From assembly GCF_000247695.1 (NCBI RefSeq), contig NW_004624730.1, forward strand, positions 29,590,078 through 29,654,077: a DNA stretch of 64,000 nt. The letters are read 5' to 3'. The notes under the pieces are model-generated. The model worked only from the letters and a program-made list of their open reading frames with translations, was not told the DNA's origin and searched no databases. Below, in pieces: positions 48,308 to 59,848 of this stretch; within the stretch, counting starts at the first letter, position 1; each line of letters begins with the position of its first letter. A program made the position numbers and the translations under genes. The DNA is from Heterocephalus glaber (Eukaryota > Chordata > Mammalia > Rodentia > Bathyergidae).

Positions 48308-48535
48308 AGCTAGTATATATAGAGTCCTTACCGGCTCTAAGCACTTTATACACCTTCATACATTAATGTCCATTCGTTATTCTTATAAGAAAAGGCCTAT
48401 TTCATTTTCAGTTTACAAGAGCAGAAACTGAAACAGAAGGAATCAAACAACTTGCTAAAGCTTAGAGCAACAAATGCAGGAATTTGAGCTCAACTCTCCA
48501 AGATCACAGTCTTAACCACTGGGTTGTACTATTTG
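48308..48535 (+). mobile_element. MIR element
   Basis: 'gctctaagcactttatacac', 'cattttcagtttacaagagc', 'agaaactgaaacagaagg', 'caacttgctaaagctta' and 'tcttaaccactgggttgtac' span most of MIR in order. Confidence 0.85.
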
Positions 48536-48828
48536 AGGAAATATTTTTTGTATTCCATCCTGTAAAGCAGGGTGAATTTAGTTTATTTTGTTAAAAGGTC
48601 AAATTTATCTGCTCTATAAATAAGTCTTGACATTATTAAGACAAACTGAAACAATAATTCAGAAACTGGAGAAAGCTAAAAGTCCTAGGATCTATATTCA
48701 TGCTATTCAGTGTTCTGCAATGCTGAGGTAACATTAACAAGAACTACAATGGAGTGTCAACTGGCAAGGATTCTAGTATCTTGCAGATTTAGTGTTGAGT
48801 TAATGATTTACTACAAAACAGTTGTATC

Positions 48829-49012
48829 AGTATGACTTAGGACAAGTTGTTTTGCCTCTGTCAAACTTTTATTTGTAAACTTAGAATAATAATAATAATA
48901 CTTATAGATTTATTGTGAGGACTAAATAAGAAAATGCAGTTTAGGTATTTATCACAGTAAACTTCAGAATGAACATTAGAAATATTAAGGATACTTTTAA
49001 TTGTTATTATTA
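48829..49012 (-). mobile_element. MIR element, minus strand
   Basis: 'gacttaggacaagttgtttt', 'gcctctgtcaaacttttatt', 'tgtaaacttagaataataat' and 'tgtgaggactaaataagaaa' are the reverse complement of MIR. Confidence 0.8.
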
Positions 49013-49284
49013 GTTATATTAGATAATTTTCAGTAATCAGTCAGGTTGGGCATAAATTTAATATTGTGTACACTTTTTATATATGAGCCTGGAACTGTAT
49101 GAGAAATTGGAAGTGAATATGCAAGTGAAAATTATTCATATTTTTAATGAGCTCAGATTCAAAGAACTTCTTTAAAAACATGTATAAACATCACAATACC
49201 AAGCTTCAGCAAGGGCACACAGTAGAAATTGACAAAACAACTGTTAATTTAAGAGTATCTAGTATTTTCATCTTTTCTAAACAA

Positions 49285-49350
49285 TTTCATACATTTATTC
49301 AACAAATATTTGCATTCTCTGCATAGACAAGGAACTGTGATTAAAAAAAA
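49285..49350. mobile_element. Short L2/MIR-age fragment
   Basis: 'tacatttattcaacaaatat', 'ttgcattctctgcatagaca' and 'aggaactgtg' match the frequent 'ttattcaacaaatatttattgagc' segment. Confidence 0.45.
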
Positions 49351-50045
49351 TGAGTGGTGTTTACCACCATTTGCTGTCAGAGGTAAAAGATCAATTGGGA
49401 GATTTTGATATTCCTGTGGGAGAGATATTTATGAAAAGAAGAATTTATGAGAGGGAGAAGGAAAATTAGCTTTGCTTTTGCATTGCAAATGCTCAATTTG
49501 GAAAGTAGACAAGTTGGGCTTGTGATAGGCCCATAAGTCTAAGCCTGGAGGTTTACTTCGTGTGAGGAGGTGATGTAGCCCCATGGTTGCACTGCAAGTT
49601 GAGGACTCAATAGCACAGTCTGGAGGAAGACGCACTGCCTATGCCCTGCTCTAGCTGCTGGACTGAGACGAGAACTTCATGGCACCTCTCTCAGCCTTCT
49701 ACAAAAGAGAAATGACTTGAATCCAATGGCTGACATTTAAACACACTTCACTCTGTTATGTCTTCTGGCAAAAAGTACTCATGCTTTATTGCATATTTAT
49801 AATTTTTTAAGACTCTAGAGTTCAATATGGGAAAGTACAACTGTCACTACCCTCCCTTCCTCCTTCATGGGGCAGGAAGACCCAGAACCCTTTTAGACAT
49901 GATTATTTCCTCCCCATTAGGCTTCATTTCTGAGAAGAAATCATAAGACTCATAGACTCCTACCTAAAAAGCAAGACTGTTTCGTGGGCCCCCCCATCAT
50001 GTGTGATTATTTATAAGGTAACCTTTTCTGTTTCCTAACAACTTT
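49351..50045. other. No feature recognised
   Basis: 49440-49700 is less AT-rich but shows no ORF or repeat that I can name. Confidence 0.35.
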
Positions 50046-50265
50046 AACAACAATAATGCCTAATAATTATGGACTATTTGCTATCTATCTGAAAGTGTTA
50101 TCAGCCATATTTTAAATAATCTATTAGCTCATTTACTCCTCAAGATAGTTTCATGATTTGGGTGCTACTATTTATGCTTCATTTTCAGGTAGAAAAATTG
50201 TCACAGAAAGTTTAACTTGTCAGTTATCACATGCCTGTAACTGCCAGATGTAGGATTTTAACATA
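50046..50265 (+). mobile_element. MIR element
   Basis: 'ctattagctcatttactcct', 'tgctactatttatgcttcat', 'tttcaggtagaaaaattg' and 'ttatcacatgcctgtaactg' follow MIR. Confidence 0.65.
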
Positions 50266-52577
50266 ATGGTCTATCTAAATACTCTGTATTCCTCCCCATC
50301 TATGATATATTTTTGTTAAAGTTTTATATTGTGTTCAAATAAAATTTAGTCTTTATTATTCTAATTCTTTACACAGATCAATTGTAATCTCTATTTTTTA
50401 AAATTATAAAATATTAGACATAGATGAGTACCGAGAAATCAGCTGAATTATTAAACAAGCCCAATTTATAGACAGAAAGACTCCTAATCCAACACCCACA
50501 TACCAATCCTTTCAATATTAAATATTTTAATTCACTGAATCAACCATTATTATAAGTTCTAAATGTTCTCATTTGAAGATGAAATAGTATTGAATCTATT
50601 CCCCATTTCTCCTATAAAATAATTCCCAAATTTTCATTACTCAGTTTACTCTTCTACACATATACCAGTCTTGGTCTTTTGAAATCACAGTGCTCAGATG
50701 TTAGCATTGCCTTCCAGGTGTGATACTGCCCAAAGCAAAGAAGGATAACTAGACAACACCTCTGTAGTTCTATGACAAACTTCCAGTGGCTTTTGTGGGG
50801 GTGCTGATACCAATGAGGCAGCCATGTTCATATTGTAGGGGTCGTATTGGTTCAGAGTGATCTGAAAGTCAATTTCACCAACTGTATTTCTCCTGTTCTT
50901 CTGTCTTTTCTTTAGAATTGTTGTAAGTCATACACAAACACCACCTACAGGCACATGTACACACTCGGGATATTTTTATTCTCTTTCTCTTTTGAATTCT
51001 GTTTTTACATGAAATATTAAAAAGCCTTTTGATGCAATCTAAGTTTTCAGAGGCCATGCCAGCATGACATATCATAGGTTTACAATTATAATAAGAATAT
51101 AGTGATTTTTCTCTCAATATCTCCATCTGTAGATTCCTCAAATTTCAGCTTCTTGAATATTACTTGAATATCTCTCCTTTGAGGATTAAGGTGGTTGATG
51201 AATTCTCTCATAAATCTCATAAAGGAAATATCTATCAGTTTATTACCCTGAGTTATTTTACTCTCTTCTAGATCTAACTCATCAATTAACCCCAATTCAT
51301 TGTATTGAATTCCTAGAGAATTTTTTTTCTACAACCCTTTGTAGCACTTCTTAATATGTTTATGTGTATACTGGGTATATTTTGATTTAATTTGTGAATT
51401 GGGACTATACAAGAAAATTATTTCAAAAATATTGTCAATAATTTTGTTGAATTTAGGCACTGAAATCATCTGACATCAGCTTTTGTAATTTTCTTTTGGG
51501 AAAACAGGCCATAATTTATAATCACAAGTATTCCAAAAACGTCTCATATTTAATTATATTACAAAGAGTATTAGCAGTGCTGATAACACATCTGTGAATT
51601 ATTGTAATGTCTTGAGTTAAAGTTTGCCTGGATCTGGAATTAACTAACAAAACTTGAGTAGGAGTCAATAACTTATATACCCTGTGAAAGTACAGGTCAT
51701 TACAGAGAAGGTAAAACTTCACCTCTACTCAAAGGATTTCTGGATAGGCCTGAGAATTAAATTAACATTTAATAATCAATTACTAGGATAAAAGTATATA
51801 CATGGGAACACCAAGGAGAAAATGATGACTCAAAGTGCTTGTATACTTGGTTAAACAAAGACATCCTTTTGGAAAAATATTAAAATCTATGGGGAGAATA
51901 AGGGGAGATAAGTTATTTTAATAAAATCCATTTGCATGGAATTATCTGGACCTCTGCTCCTCATCTCTGGCAGACATCTTTTCCACAGTTGTTTAATCTC
52001 CTGCTCTCAGGAAGAAAGAAGGGAGATCAAGATCAGTGTGTCTTTCTTGCACTTACTATTTTTCAAAAGCTCAAAATAAATCCTTATGTTAAAGTGGCAT
52101 ATTTTGAGTTAGCACATTCTACCCCTTTTCACCAAGTTAATAAGAACCTAGAAGATCACATTTTTCTTGACAAATTCATCATCATTCAGGATCTGAACTT
52201 TAATTTTGGATACTGAGAAACATGATTAGTCAGCAAATCAAGAATAACTCCAAGAGGACCAGCTAATCATTAACCAATTACAGAAGATGACCTGTTAAAT
52301 CACACTTTCTGCCTCAGAGGAGATCAAACGTGCACAGAGGAGAAATAATTTCCAGATCATTGAATGGGGCCAATAAGTGAGTCAAAAATGAGGGTTCTAT
52401 GAGAAAACTAAGAATTCAATTAAAAAGACACCTGTCCAACAGTTTAAAAGAGATCCGAAAAATTTTATCAAAGAGCAAAAATGGCTTATAGGATAACAAT
52501 TTCTGACTCTCTCACACCATTTAAAACATTAATACAATACGGTTGAGTTGATTTATTAAGAAGTCTTCTTGGGCCAC
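50266..52577. other. AT-rich, no gene recognised
   Basis: Some 2.3 kb without a repeat family I can support. The frames present (for example 51932-52216) have no features of a known protein. Confidence 0.35.
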
Positions 52578-53107
52578 TGTTACTCTGTATTGGACTAAAT
52601 TGTGTTTTCCCTCAGTCAATATACGTATTAAAGCCCTAATCACCAATATGGCTGTATTTGGAGATAGGACTTTTAGGAAGATAATTAACGTTAAATGAAG
52701 GCATATTGCTGATTTCCCCGTCCAATTAGATGCACGTCTTTTAAAAAGAGAAAGATGTGAAAAGATGTGAGAGTTCTCTTTCCCTCTCTCTCTCTCCCTT
52801 TTTCCTCTCCCTCTCTCTCTCTCTTATCCTTTCCTCCCCCCTCTATCCTTTCACTCTCTTCACTCTTCCCTCTTTCTCTCCTTTTGTGCTCAAAAAAGAA
52901 ACTGTATAAAGACATAGCTAGAACAACCTGTGTGAACATAGCTTGAACAACATAGCTTGAATAACAAGCCCAAATGAGAAGCCTCACTGGAATCCAACCT
53001 GATGACTCCATCATTTTGCATTTCGAGCCTTTACAACTGTTAGAAAATCATTTCTGTCATTCAAGTCACAGAGTCTGTGGTACTGTATTATAGTAACCTG
53101 GACATAC
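52578..53107 (+). mobile_element. MaLR (MLT1-type) LTR with CT-rich expansion
   Basis: Contains 'actaaattgtgttttccctc', 'gctgtatttggagataggac', 'taattaacgttaaatgaagg' and the end 'cacagagtctgtggtactgt', the order of a MaLR LTR. The middle is a long (CT)n-rich tract (52774-52880), natural to this LTR region but expanded. A short duplication of 'acatagcttgaa' lies at 52935-52965. Confidence 0.85.
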
Positions 53108-53243
53108 AAATACACATAGATTTTTTTTTAATAATCTTACTATTTGAGGTCCAGAAGTAATTGCAGTTTCCAACTGTATAAAGACATTGTTTTATAAAAT
53201 CTGTTTTAATTCTTTCAAACTCTATTCAAAAATCTGTCAGTCA

Positions 53244-53437
53244 TTTTTTTCATTAGTAGGAAATAAGCCCCAGGCCTTCACCCTGAGCTACATCACCAGT
53301 CCTTTAATTTTTTTTTTTAATTTTGAGACAGTCTCACTAAGTCACTCTGTTCCTCAGCCTGAGTTCAAACTTGGAATCCTGCTGGCTCAACCTCCTGGAG
53401 TTCAGGGTTTACAGTTGTGCACCATCACACTCTGCAA
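53244..53437 (-). mobile_element. B1-dID SINE, minus strand
   Basis: The left part is the reverse complement of an ID (53258-53304: 'ccctgagctacatcaccagt'). An A-rich linker (T-rich here) follows, then reverse-complemented B1 ('gagacagtctcactaagtca', 'gggtttacagttgtgcacca'). Same dimer as at 8090. Confidence 0.88.
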
Positions 53438-53725
53438 ATCCTGGCAATCATTGCCTAAATTCACATCTTCCCTTTAATATACACTATGAGCCACTATGGC
53501 CCTTTACACTAGTCAGCTAATACCTCAGTGGACACATGACCAATCACTAGAAAATTGGAAATGACAGTTTTAACAAATGTGTCAGTTTTGCACAACTTTT
53601 TGCACATTTTTGTTTCTTTCTGGAGCCACACAGCTAGACTATTTTCACATTTTTCATTGCAGTTAAGAATGACACGTGACTAAGGTCCACCCAAAGGAAC
53701 ATAAGGAAAAATAATAAATATAATT

Positions 53726-53960
53726 TCTTTTTTTTCATTAAGTTTATTGGTACATTTTAGGTATGCAGTATGATGACATTCATCATTGGGTATTTGTACC
53801 TTTACATAATACATCTTGGTTTTTATTTTTTTCCCACTCCCCTGTCTTCCCTTCCGCCCCTCCACCCCTCCCTCTTTACAAAGACTTTATTTCCATTTTT
53901 TCCTTTTCTCATATTTTTTCCTTTCCCTTCTGTCTTCTATCGTTTCTTCCTTCCTCAAAA
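53726..53960 (-). mobile_element. Truncated young L1 3' UTR, minus strand
   Basis: The reverse complement ends in the same 3' terminus as at 4613 ('cctaaaatgtaccaataaac'), with the polypurine tract seen here as pyrimidines at 53830-53945. It carries no ORF2 sequence. Confidence 0.88.
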
Positions 53961-54855
53961 GAAATGGAGACAAATTCCAGAACAACCTAGGAAAGTGCTT
54001 AAGATTGGGGCCATAAAATAGAGTAAGATTTTATCTGCAAACCATCATTTGGAGAATTCCTGGCTAACTAGAACATACACATTGAATTGATATGTGTGCC
54101 AGAAGTAAAATTTTTGTTTTAAGCCACTGCCTTTAAGAAGTTTCTCTGGGGCAGGAACCAGTGTTTTATAATGCAGAAAGTGGTACTGGAAATGGATGCT
54201 TCTGAATTGAAATCCTAAAATATTTGGCACTGATTCAGGAGTCAAACTACGGATGATGAGAAAACAGATACTCCAGCTGGATTCTCTACCCAGTACCATC
54301 CCCCTCAGCAACTGGTGTTAGAAGTGTGCTGTGTGGAAGGAAAAAAATCAGCTGCAAAAATTTTAACATTTTTGTTTCAAAGCATAACCTAGCCACTTTT
54401 ATTTATATGAATATATAATTATAAATTTTAAGAAGAAAATATAAGGTATACTACAAAAGAATAAAATTAACAAAATATGCAAGGCTCACAGTTTTTAAAT
54501 ACCATTGAGCATCATATAAAATGCATTAATAAACAGTAACAACTAATTCTTACAGAAAGATAATATTTTGAATATGTATATTCTTTCTAAATCAATATAT
54601 TTTATGCAGTTTGAGCCAAATGAAATTATCAACATGTTATTTTAAATTTTTCTTGACAGCTTTATATTCAGTAAAACTAGCTAACAACCAAAAAATCTAA
54701 TGAGAAAATATTCAAGAGATAGTTCTACCATTTATTAAAATGTATATTTAAAATTATAGTGGTTAAAATTATCTAATATGAACAAACATTCAGATTATCA
54801 AAAACTGAAAAGTTTGAAATTTTATTCTGGTTACAAACTAATAATATAATCTATT
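53961..54855. other. No feature recognised
   Basis: AT-rich. 54100-54320 is slightly richer in GC but without a known motif. Confidence 0.35.
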
Positions 54856-55203
54856 CTATTTCATGAATGCTAGTAGCAGGTACAATACTCCTAAGTTGCA
54901 GGAAAAAAACTCATTATGAGAAAAAGAGAAAGGAAGCTCAACACTTCCTTTTTGCCTCTGACATCCAGAAGTGGGGAGTGACTCCACTGGTAGTTGTCCC
55001 TCACGCACCTTTTGTTTGCCTTTGGCCTCCTCCAAAATAGGCAGGGGCAAAAAGCCCCAGGGTCTTTCTGACATCTCTGGAGTTGCCTTTTTGGCTGTAC
55101 TAACGGCACTCAGACAGCCACAACACTCCTTCCCCAGTTTGGGCTGCTCCAAGTGCTGTTGCTGTTGCTGCTGCTGCTTTGAGGGGTAGCTGGAAAACCT
55201 CAT
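54856..55203 (-). other. Unidentified 115-codon ORF with a glutamine run
   Basis: ATG at 55203 and stop at 54856. Residues 8-16 are Lys followed by eight Gln or so, coded by CAG/CAA units (plus strand 'gctgttgctgttgctgctgc'). The rest is hydrophilic (GKECCGCLSAV, AKKATPEMSERPWGF) and ends in a hydrophobic stretch. No family is recognised. The region is locally more GC-rich than its flanks. It may be part of an untranslated or ancient LTR sequence. Coding status unproven. Confidence 0.2.
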
Positions 55204-56317
55204 CTGCCAGGACAGAGATGGGGAGGGATCAGGCTTATTGCTTATATCTCCAAAAGGCCCAAACTCTTGCCTTCCTAGGCACTCCTTAAACCAGCAGCAG
55301 TCTTAACTCCAGGCTGTCATTTTCAAGAAAATGAAGGAGCTGTAAATTAAGCGGTTACTTGCACCCACAGAGTTCCACTCAGCTACCTCTATGACAACTG
55401 AAGGTGTCCTAACTACCCCATGGTTGCTCCAGGGCTGGTCTGCCCTAGCCACAGCAGGCTTGAAACACAGTCCTATCCCAAATGATTCTGCCATTCAGGC
55501 ACTTCTAATGACTACATAGTGAATCTGCCCCGTCTGTCATTATTCTAAAAGTCCTCAAGTAGGTCTGCAAAAAACAGTAAAATGTGCATACATGGGCTAT
55601 TCCTGCTCTATTTAAGCAGCATTTCCTCACACTGCTCTAATTGGTTCACAAGAGCTCTCTCCTGTCCTCTAACACCTTGTGCTGAACCATAGGTCCTAAT
55701 AAGGGCCTCATTCAGGTGGTTCTATTGCCTATTCATAATTTTTATCTTGAGTCATGTGGGCTCAGTGGTTTCTAGTAAAAGGAACTGGTAAACTGGTAGT
55801 GCTAGGAATTACTAGGTAAGCCTGAAGTGTTCCAGAGACTGGCAGCAGAGACCAGTGAAGACCAGCAGCAGAGACCAGTGAAGACCAGCAGCAGAAACTG
55901 GCATCAACCAGTATTGACTGGCAGTGACTCATGATGACTATTGACAGTTGGAGACTGACATAGACCTGTGATGGCATGCAGAATCATACCTGAGGCAACA
56001 GAAGCTGCTAGAAGAGCCACAGATAACTGCAAAGGGGCCACAAGCCTCTGGTGTTGTGGAGTTCATGGGAGTGGCTAGGATCTGTCAAGAGCCATAATAC
56101 TATGAGCTGTACTACTAAGGTCCTATTGGCACTGATGCTCAAATTTTGGTTGCTGATGTCAAAGGAACTACACTTTGCAAATTTCTAATTTCTGCCTAAA
56201 TTGTGCAAAATTACCCTCACCCCATTGCTGACAATTAGGTGACAGCAAGCAACATGAACATAAGCCTATGTGCAGTGGTTACACTTACCCCAAAATTCTA
56301 CCTGGGTTGTGAAACTG
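55204..56317. other. Unassigned, moderately GC-rich
   Basis: Unlike the AT-rich flanks, but I cannot match it to a repeat or gene. It contains the small tandem repeat at 55841 and runs up to the L1 fragment at 56318. Confidence 0.3.
55841..55901. repeat. 23-bp minisatellite, about 2.6 copies
   Basis: The unit agcagcagagaccagtgaag+acc is repeated head to tail at 55841-55863 and 55864-55886, with a partial third copy. Confidence 0.9.
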
Positions 56318-56774
56318 GAAGCCCTATTCCTGGGTAGAAAGAATTAATATAATGAAAATGGTTATACTTTGAAAATTGATATATAGATTTAATTCAATCC
56401 CAATCAAAATACTAGCAGCTTTCCTCACAGATCTAGAGAAAATGATCCTAAAATTCATTTGGAACCAGAAGAGACCCAAAATAGCAAAAGCAATCCTGAG
56501 TAACAAAACCAAAGCAGAAGGCATCATATCCCAGATTTGAAGTTATATAGTACTATGAAGCTACTGTGATTAAAATAGCACTGTACTGGAACAAAAGGAG
56601 GCATGTAGATCAGTGGAAAAGATTTGAGGAAGTAGAAACAACCCCAGGCACATTCAGCTATTTTGTCTTTGACAAAGGAGCCAAAAACATGCAATGGAAG
56701 AAAGATATCCTCTTTAATAAGTGGTTCTGGGAAAATCAGATACCCACATGAAGAAGCTTGAGTCTAGGCCTATA
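56318..56774 (+). mobile_element. L1 ORF2 fragment, 5' part of a split L1
   Basis: 'gaattaatataatgaaaatg', 'atttaattcaatcccaatca', 'aaaattcatttggaaccaga' and 'agacccaaaatagcaaaag' are the L1 ORF2 region after the RT. It breaks off at 'taggcctatat' where a MaLR remnant begins and resumes at 58636. Confidence 0.9.
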
Positions 56775-58635
56775 TATCAAATAAACTTTTCTTCCTTTTA
56801 GTATTAGGTATTGTGTCCCAGAAATGAGAAAGTAAGACAGATTTTGATACCAGGAGTGGGATCACTACAGTAGTGCTATCTGACCATTTCAGAAGCCTCT
56901 GCAACTGGCCCACAGAAAAGTTTGAAAATGTGGGCTGGAGAAGCAGCCCTGGAATGCTGCAAGCTGAGTCCAATGGGAGATTTTAGTCAGAGCATAGAAG
57001 ACTAGAATGCTGATAAAAATACAGCTGGTAAATATCAGGCCCAGGAGGTTTCAATTAGGAACAAGGACTTCATTGACAGTTGGACTCCAGGCCATGTATT
57101 AGTCTCTAGCATAAAATTTGTCTAGAGTTTTCTCCCATCCTGAGATATTGTGGGACACTGAGATTAAAGTTGGTGGACTAATTAAACTAGTGAAAGAAAT
57201 TTCAAGGCAGTCTAATGTGAGGCAGTGGCATGGCTATTGTTTGGGGCTTTTACCCAGCTCTTGAAAATCCAGAACAAATGATCAAGCAGAATGACTTTTA
57301 AAGTTTTAAGTTTTGCCAGAAAGGAAGCTCAAACAAATTTGGGACCTGAAAAGAGGTGCCCAGGAGAACTTTATGATTGAAAAGATTAATGTGAAAAAGC
57401 CAACTATTTTGGAACAAGACAATAGAAAAGATGCCCTGAGGATATCACAAGTACCAGCAGAACTCCACCCTTCGCTGGCTGGCTCAAAATTACAAAGATA
57501 AAAGACTCTGCTTTGAGAAGAGAGCACTAGGGCACCATGATTTAGAATGACACAGTCTAGGTAATGGGAATTGATTCTCTTGAATTTAGTTCACTATGCT
57601 CAGCCATCCAGATACTTAGAGGCCTCTGCAACCACCAGCAAGATGCAAAGGACTCACCTACTGCTCCTGCTTGCAGAATATCTTGGTGTCATCTATACAG
57701 AGCTGGTTTTCGGTGTATGCAATATGCAGGAGTTATGGGCTCAGGAAGGCTTCCAGCTAGATTTCAGAAGGGCTGGAGGCCAGGCAGTGTGACCCTGAGA
57801 GAGGAGTTTGTGAAGCTGTGAGGATGAAGCCAGTGTAATGGAGATACCAGGAGGTTTGAAAAGCCAGAAATGTGAAATGCCTAAGGAAAGCCACAAGGAG
57901 CGAGCAAAGCCAGCCTAAGAGAGAGACTATGAGGGCTACAAGGAATGGAAGTGCTCTAGGGGTGGGGCCACCTAAGCCCTTTGATATTCATATCTTGCCA
58001 CAGATTTCTCTGTGTGATGTACATGAAACTACAGGATTTAGTGTTTCCCCCGCTGGATTTTAGTCTTTCTTTTCATTTTTACAGAGGCTTGCAGCTAGGA
58101 GTTTGCCTTAGATCTCAGAGGAAACTCTGGACTTGGACTTTTCAGCAATGCTGAAACTGTTGGGAGTTTGGCACCTCTTAGACTAAATGAATTTTGCATA
58201 GAGATGCACATGAGTCTTTTGGGGCCAGGGGTAGAATGTTATGGTTTATATCTAGATGCCCCTCTCAAATCCTCATGCACTTAAAGGTGGGGTTTGGGGG
58301 AGGTGATTGGAAGGAGAGGGGTGATACTTATCAGTGGATTAGTCCACTGATGAGCTTACCACTAAATGTGAGTTGGGATGTGAAGCTATGTCAGAGAAGT
58401 TGGGTCACTGGGTTCAGCACCTGGAAGAGTGTAACTCCTTACCTTTTCCCGTGATCTTGCTGCTTTGTTGTTATGCTACAAGCAAGCCTCCTCTGGGATA
58501 TCCTCTGCCATGCTGCCCTGCCTTGAGACAGCAGACTGGACTGAAACTGCTAACTGTAGGCCAAACTAAATCTTTCCTCATTTAATTTGTGGGTGTCCAG
58601 TAATATGTCCCGGACACAAGAAAGTAACTAAGACA
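56775..58635 (+). mobile_element. MaLR provirus: LTR end, internal region, 3' LTR
   Basis: 56775-56839 is the last part of a 5' LTR (ending 'gagaaagtaagaca', like the 3' copy). 56840-58236 is MaLR internal sequence: it starts 'ttttgataccaggagtggga' and ends with 'ttttcagcaatgctgaaact' and 'ggggccaggggtagaatg', segments typical of MaLR (THE1/MST/MLT1) interiors. 58237-58635 is the 3' LTR (TGTTATGG...AAGACA). MaLR interiors carry no intact retroviral genes and none is seen here. The open frames 57313-57821 are short and unrelated. Confidence 0.85.
58237..58635 (+). mobile_element. 3' LTR of the MaLR provirus
   Basis: 399 bp, TG...CA ends, with 'cagtggattagtccactgat', 'gttgggtcactgggttcagc' and the 'actaaatctttcctcattta' end region, whose first part (ACTAAA) sits where the LTR's AATAAA polyA signal usually lies. 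The bases after it (aatat) continue the L1. Confidence 0.8.
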
Positions 58636-59848
58636 AATATTATAATAGAAACACTTAATCTGCTGGAGTATATAATAGGTCAAACTAGAAGACATAGACA
58701 TTCACAGGGACTCTCTAAACAAAACCCAGGGTGCTCAGGAAATAGTTCCAAGAATCAATAAATGGGATCTTGTCAAACTAAAATTCTTCTGTGCTCAGAG
58801 GGAACAACTAACAGAGTGAAGAAACAACCTACAGAAAAAGAAAAATATTTTCACCACTTGGACAGAAGACTAATATCTAGAATATATAAAGAACTGAAAA
58901 GTACTGGACTCCCCCCAAAATAAAGATTCAATCAAAAAAAGGGGGAATCAAAAAAAACAGACAACTTGCAGAATAAAAAATACAAATGACCAATAATTAC
59001 ATGAAAAAATGTTGAGCATTTTGGCCATTAGAGAACTACAAATTAAAACAACATTGATATATCATCTTACTCCAGAAAGAATGGCTATTGTGAAGAAATT
59101 AAATAAAGATAAGATGTGAAGAAACACTGTTGGTGGGAATGTAATCTAGTGCAAACACTATGGAAATAAATGGAGATTCCACAAACTAACTAACAATAGA
59201 AATTCCATTTGACACAGGTATTCCCCTTCTAGCTATCTTCTCAAGTTAAAGACATCATATTACAAAGGTACATGTATACCCATGTTTATAGCAGCAAAAT
59301 TTATAATAGCCAAGTCTTGGAAATAGCCTATACACCTATCAACATGTGAATGGGTAAAGAAAGTGTGATATATACACAATGGAGTACTACTGTGCCATAA
59401 AGAAAGATAAACTTGAGCCATTCATAGGTAAATAGATGCAATTTGAGACCACAGTACTGGGTCAAATAAGTCAGACACACAGGCTCAAATATTTCATGGT
59501 TTCTCTTATATGAGAAAAAATATAGAGGGGGCAAAATAGAAGTCAGATAAATAGGAAGTAGGGAGATCTTTTTCAAATAGACAGGGAACAAGAGATGGGT
59601 GCAAGAGGAGTAAAGGAAGGGAATGGACAGGGGAAAAAGAATTGAAGGGAAAAATGATAAAAATAGGGCTTCTATAAATGGAAAGTGGCCCAAAAGTTGG
59701 AAGGAGTAGGGAGAGAGGGGAAAGGCACGGTCTGGGAAAAAAAAAAAGAGCAAAAAGAATTAAAATGTATTTTTTACATGTATCAACCCCTTAGCATAAT
59801 TGTAATCATTATGTACTGAAAACATATACTAATAATTTTTTTAAAAAA
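58636..59848 (+). mobile_element. L1 ORF2 C-terminus and 3' UTR, resumed
   Basis: 'gaatcaataaatgggatctt', 'aatatctagaatatataaag', 'accaataattacatgaaaaa' and 'ttgtgaagaaattaaataaa', then ORF2 end and a 3' UTR closing 'atcattatgtactgaaaaca', 'tatactaata' with a short A run. The 3' type equals those at 19400 and 9130 (minus). Multiple stops. Confidence 0.9.

Noticed and set aside
48192..48431. 79-codon frame with a run of isoleucines
   Set aside because: The isoleucines are the (AAT)n microsatellite translated in one frame, followed by MIR sequence.
53763..54021. Three overlapping frames of 66-83 codons
   Set aside because: All read the pyrimidine strand of an L1 3' UTR polypurine tract.
57313..57821. 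Overlapping frames of 62-85 codons in the MaLR interior
   Set aside because: MaLR interiors carry no intact genes, and these frames have no retroviral motifs.
59328..59753. 141-codon minus-strand frame
   Set aside because: Antisense to the L1 ORF2 end and purine-rich 3' UTR. Its Phe/Leu/Pro-rich content reflects the pyrimidine strand.
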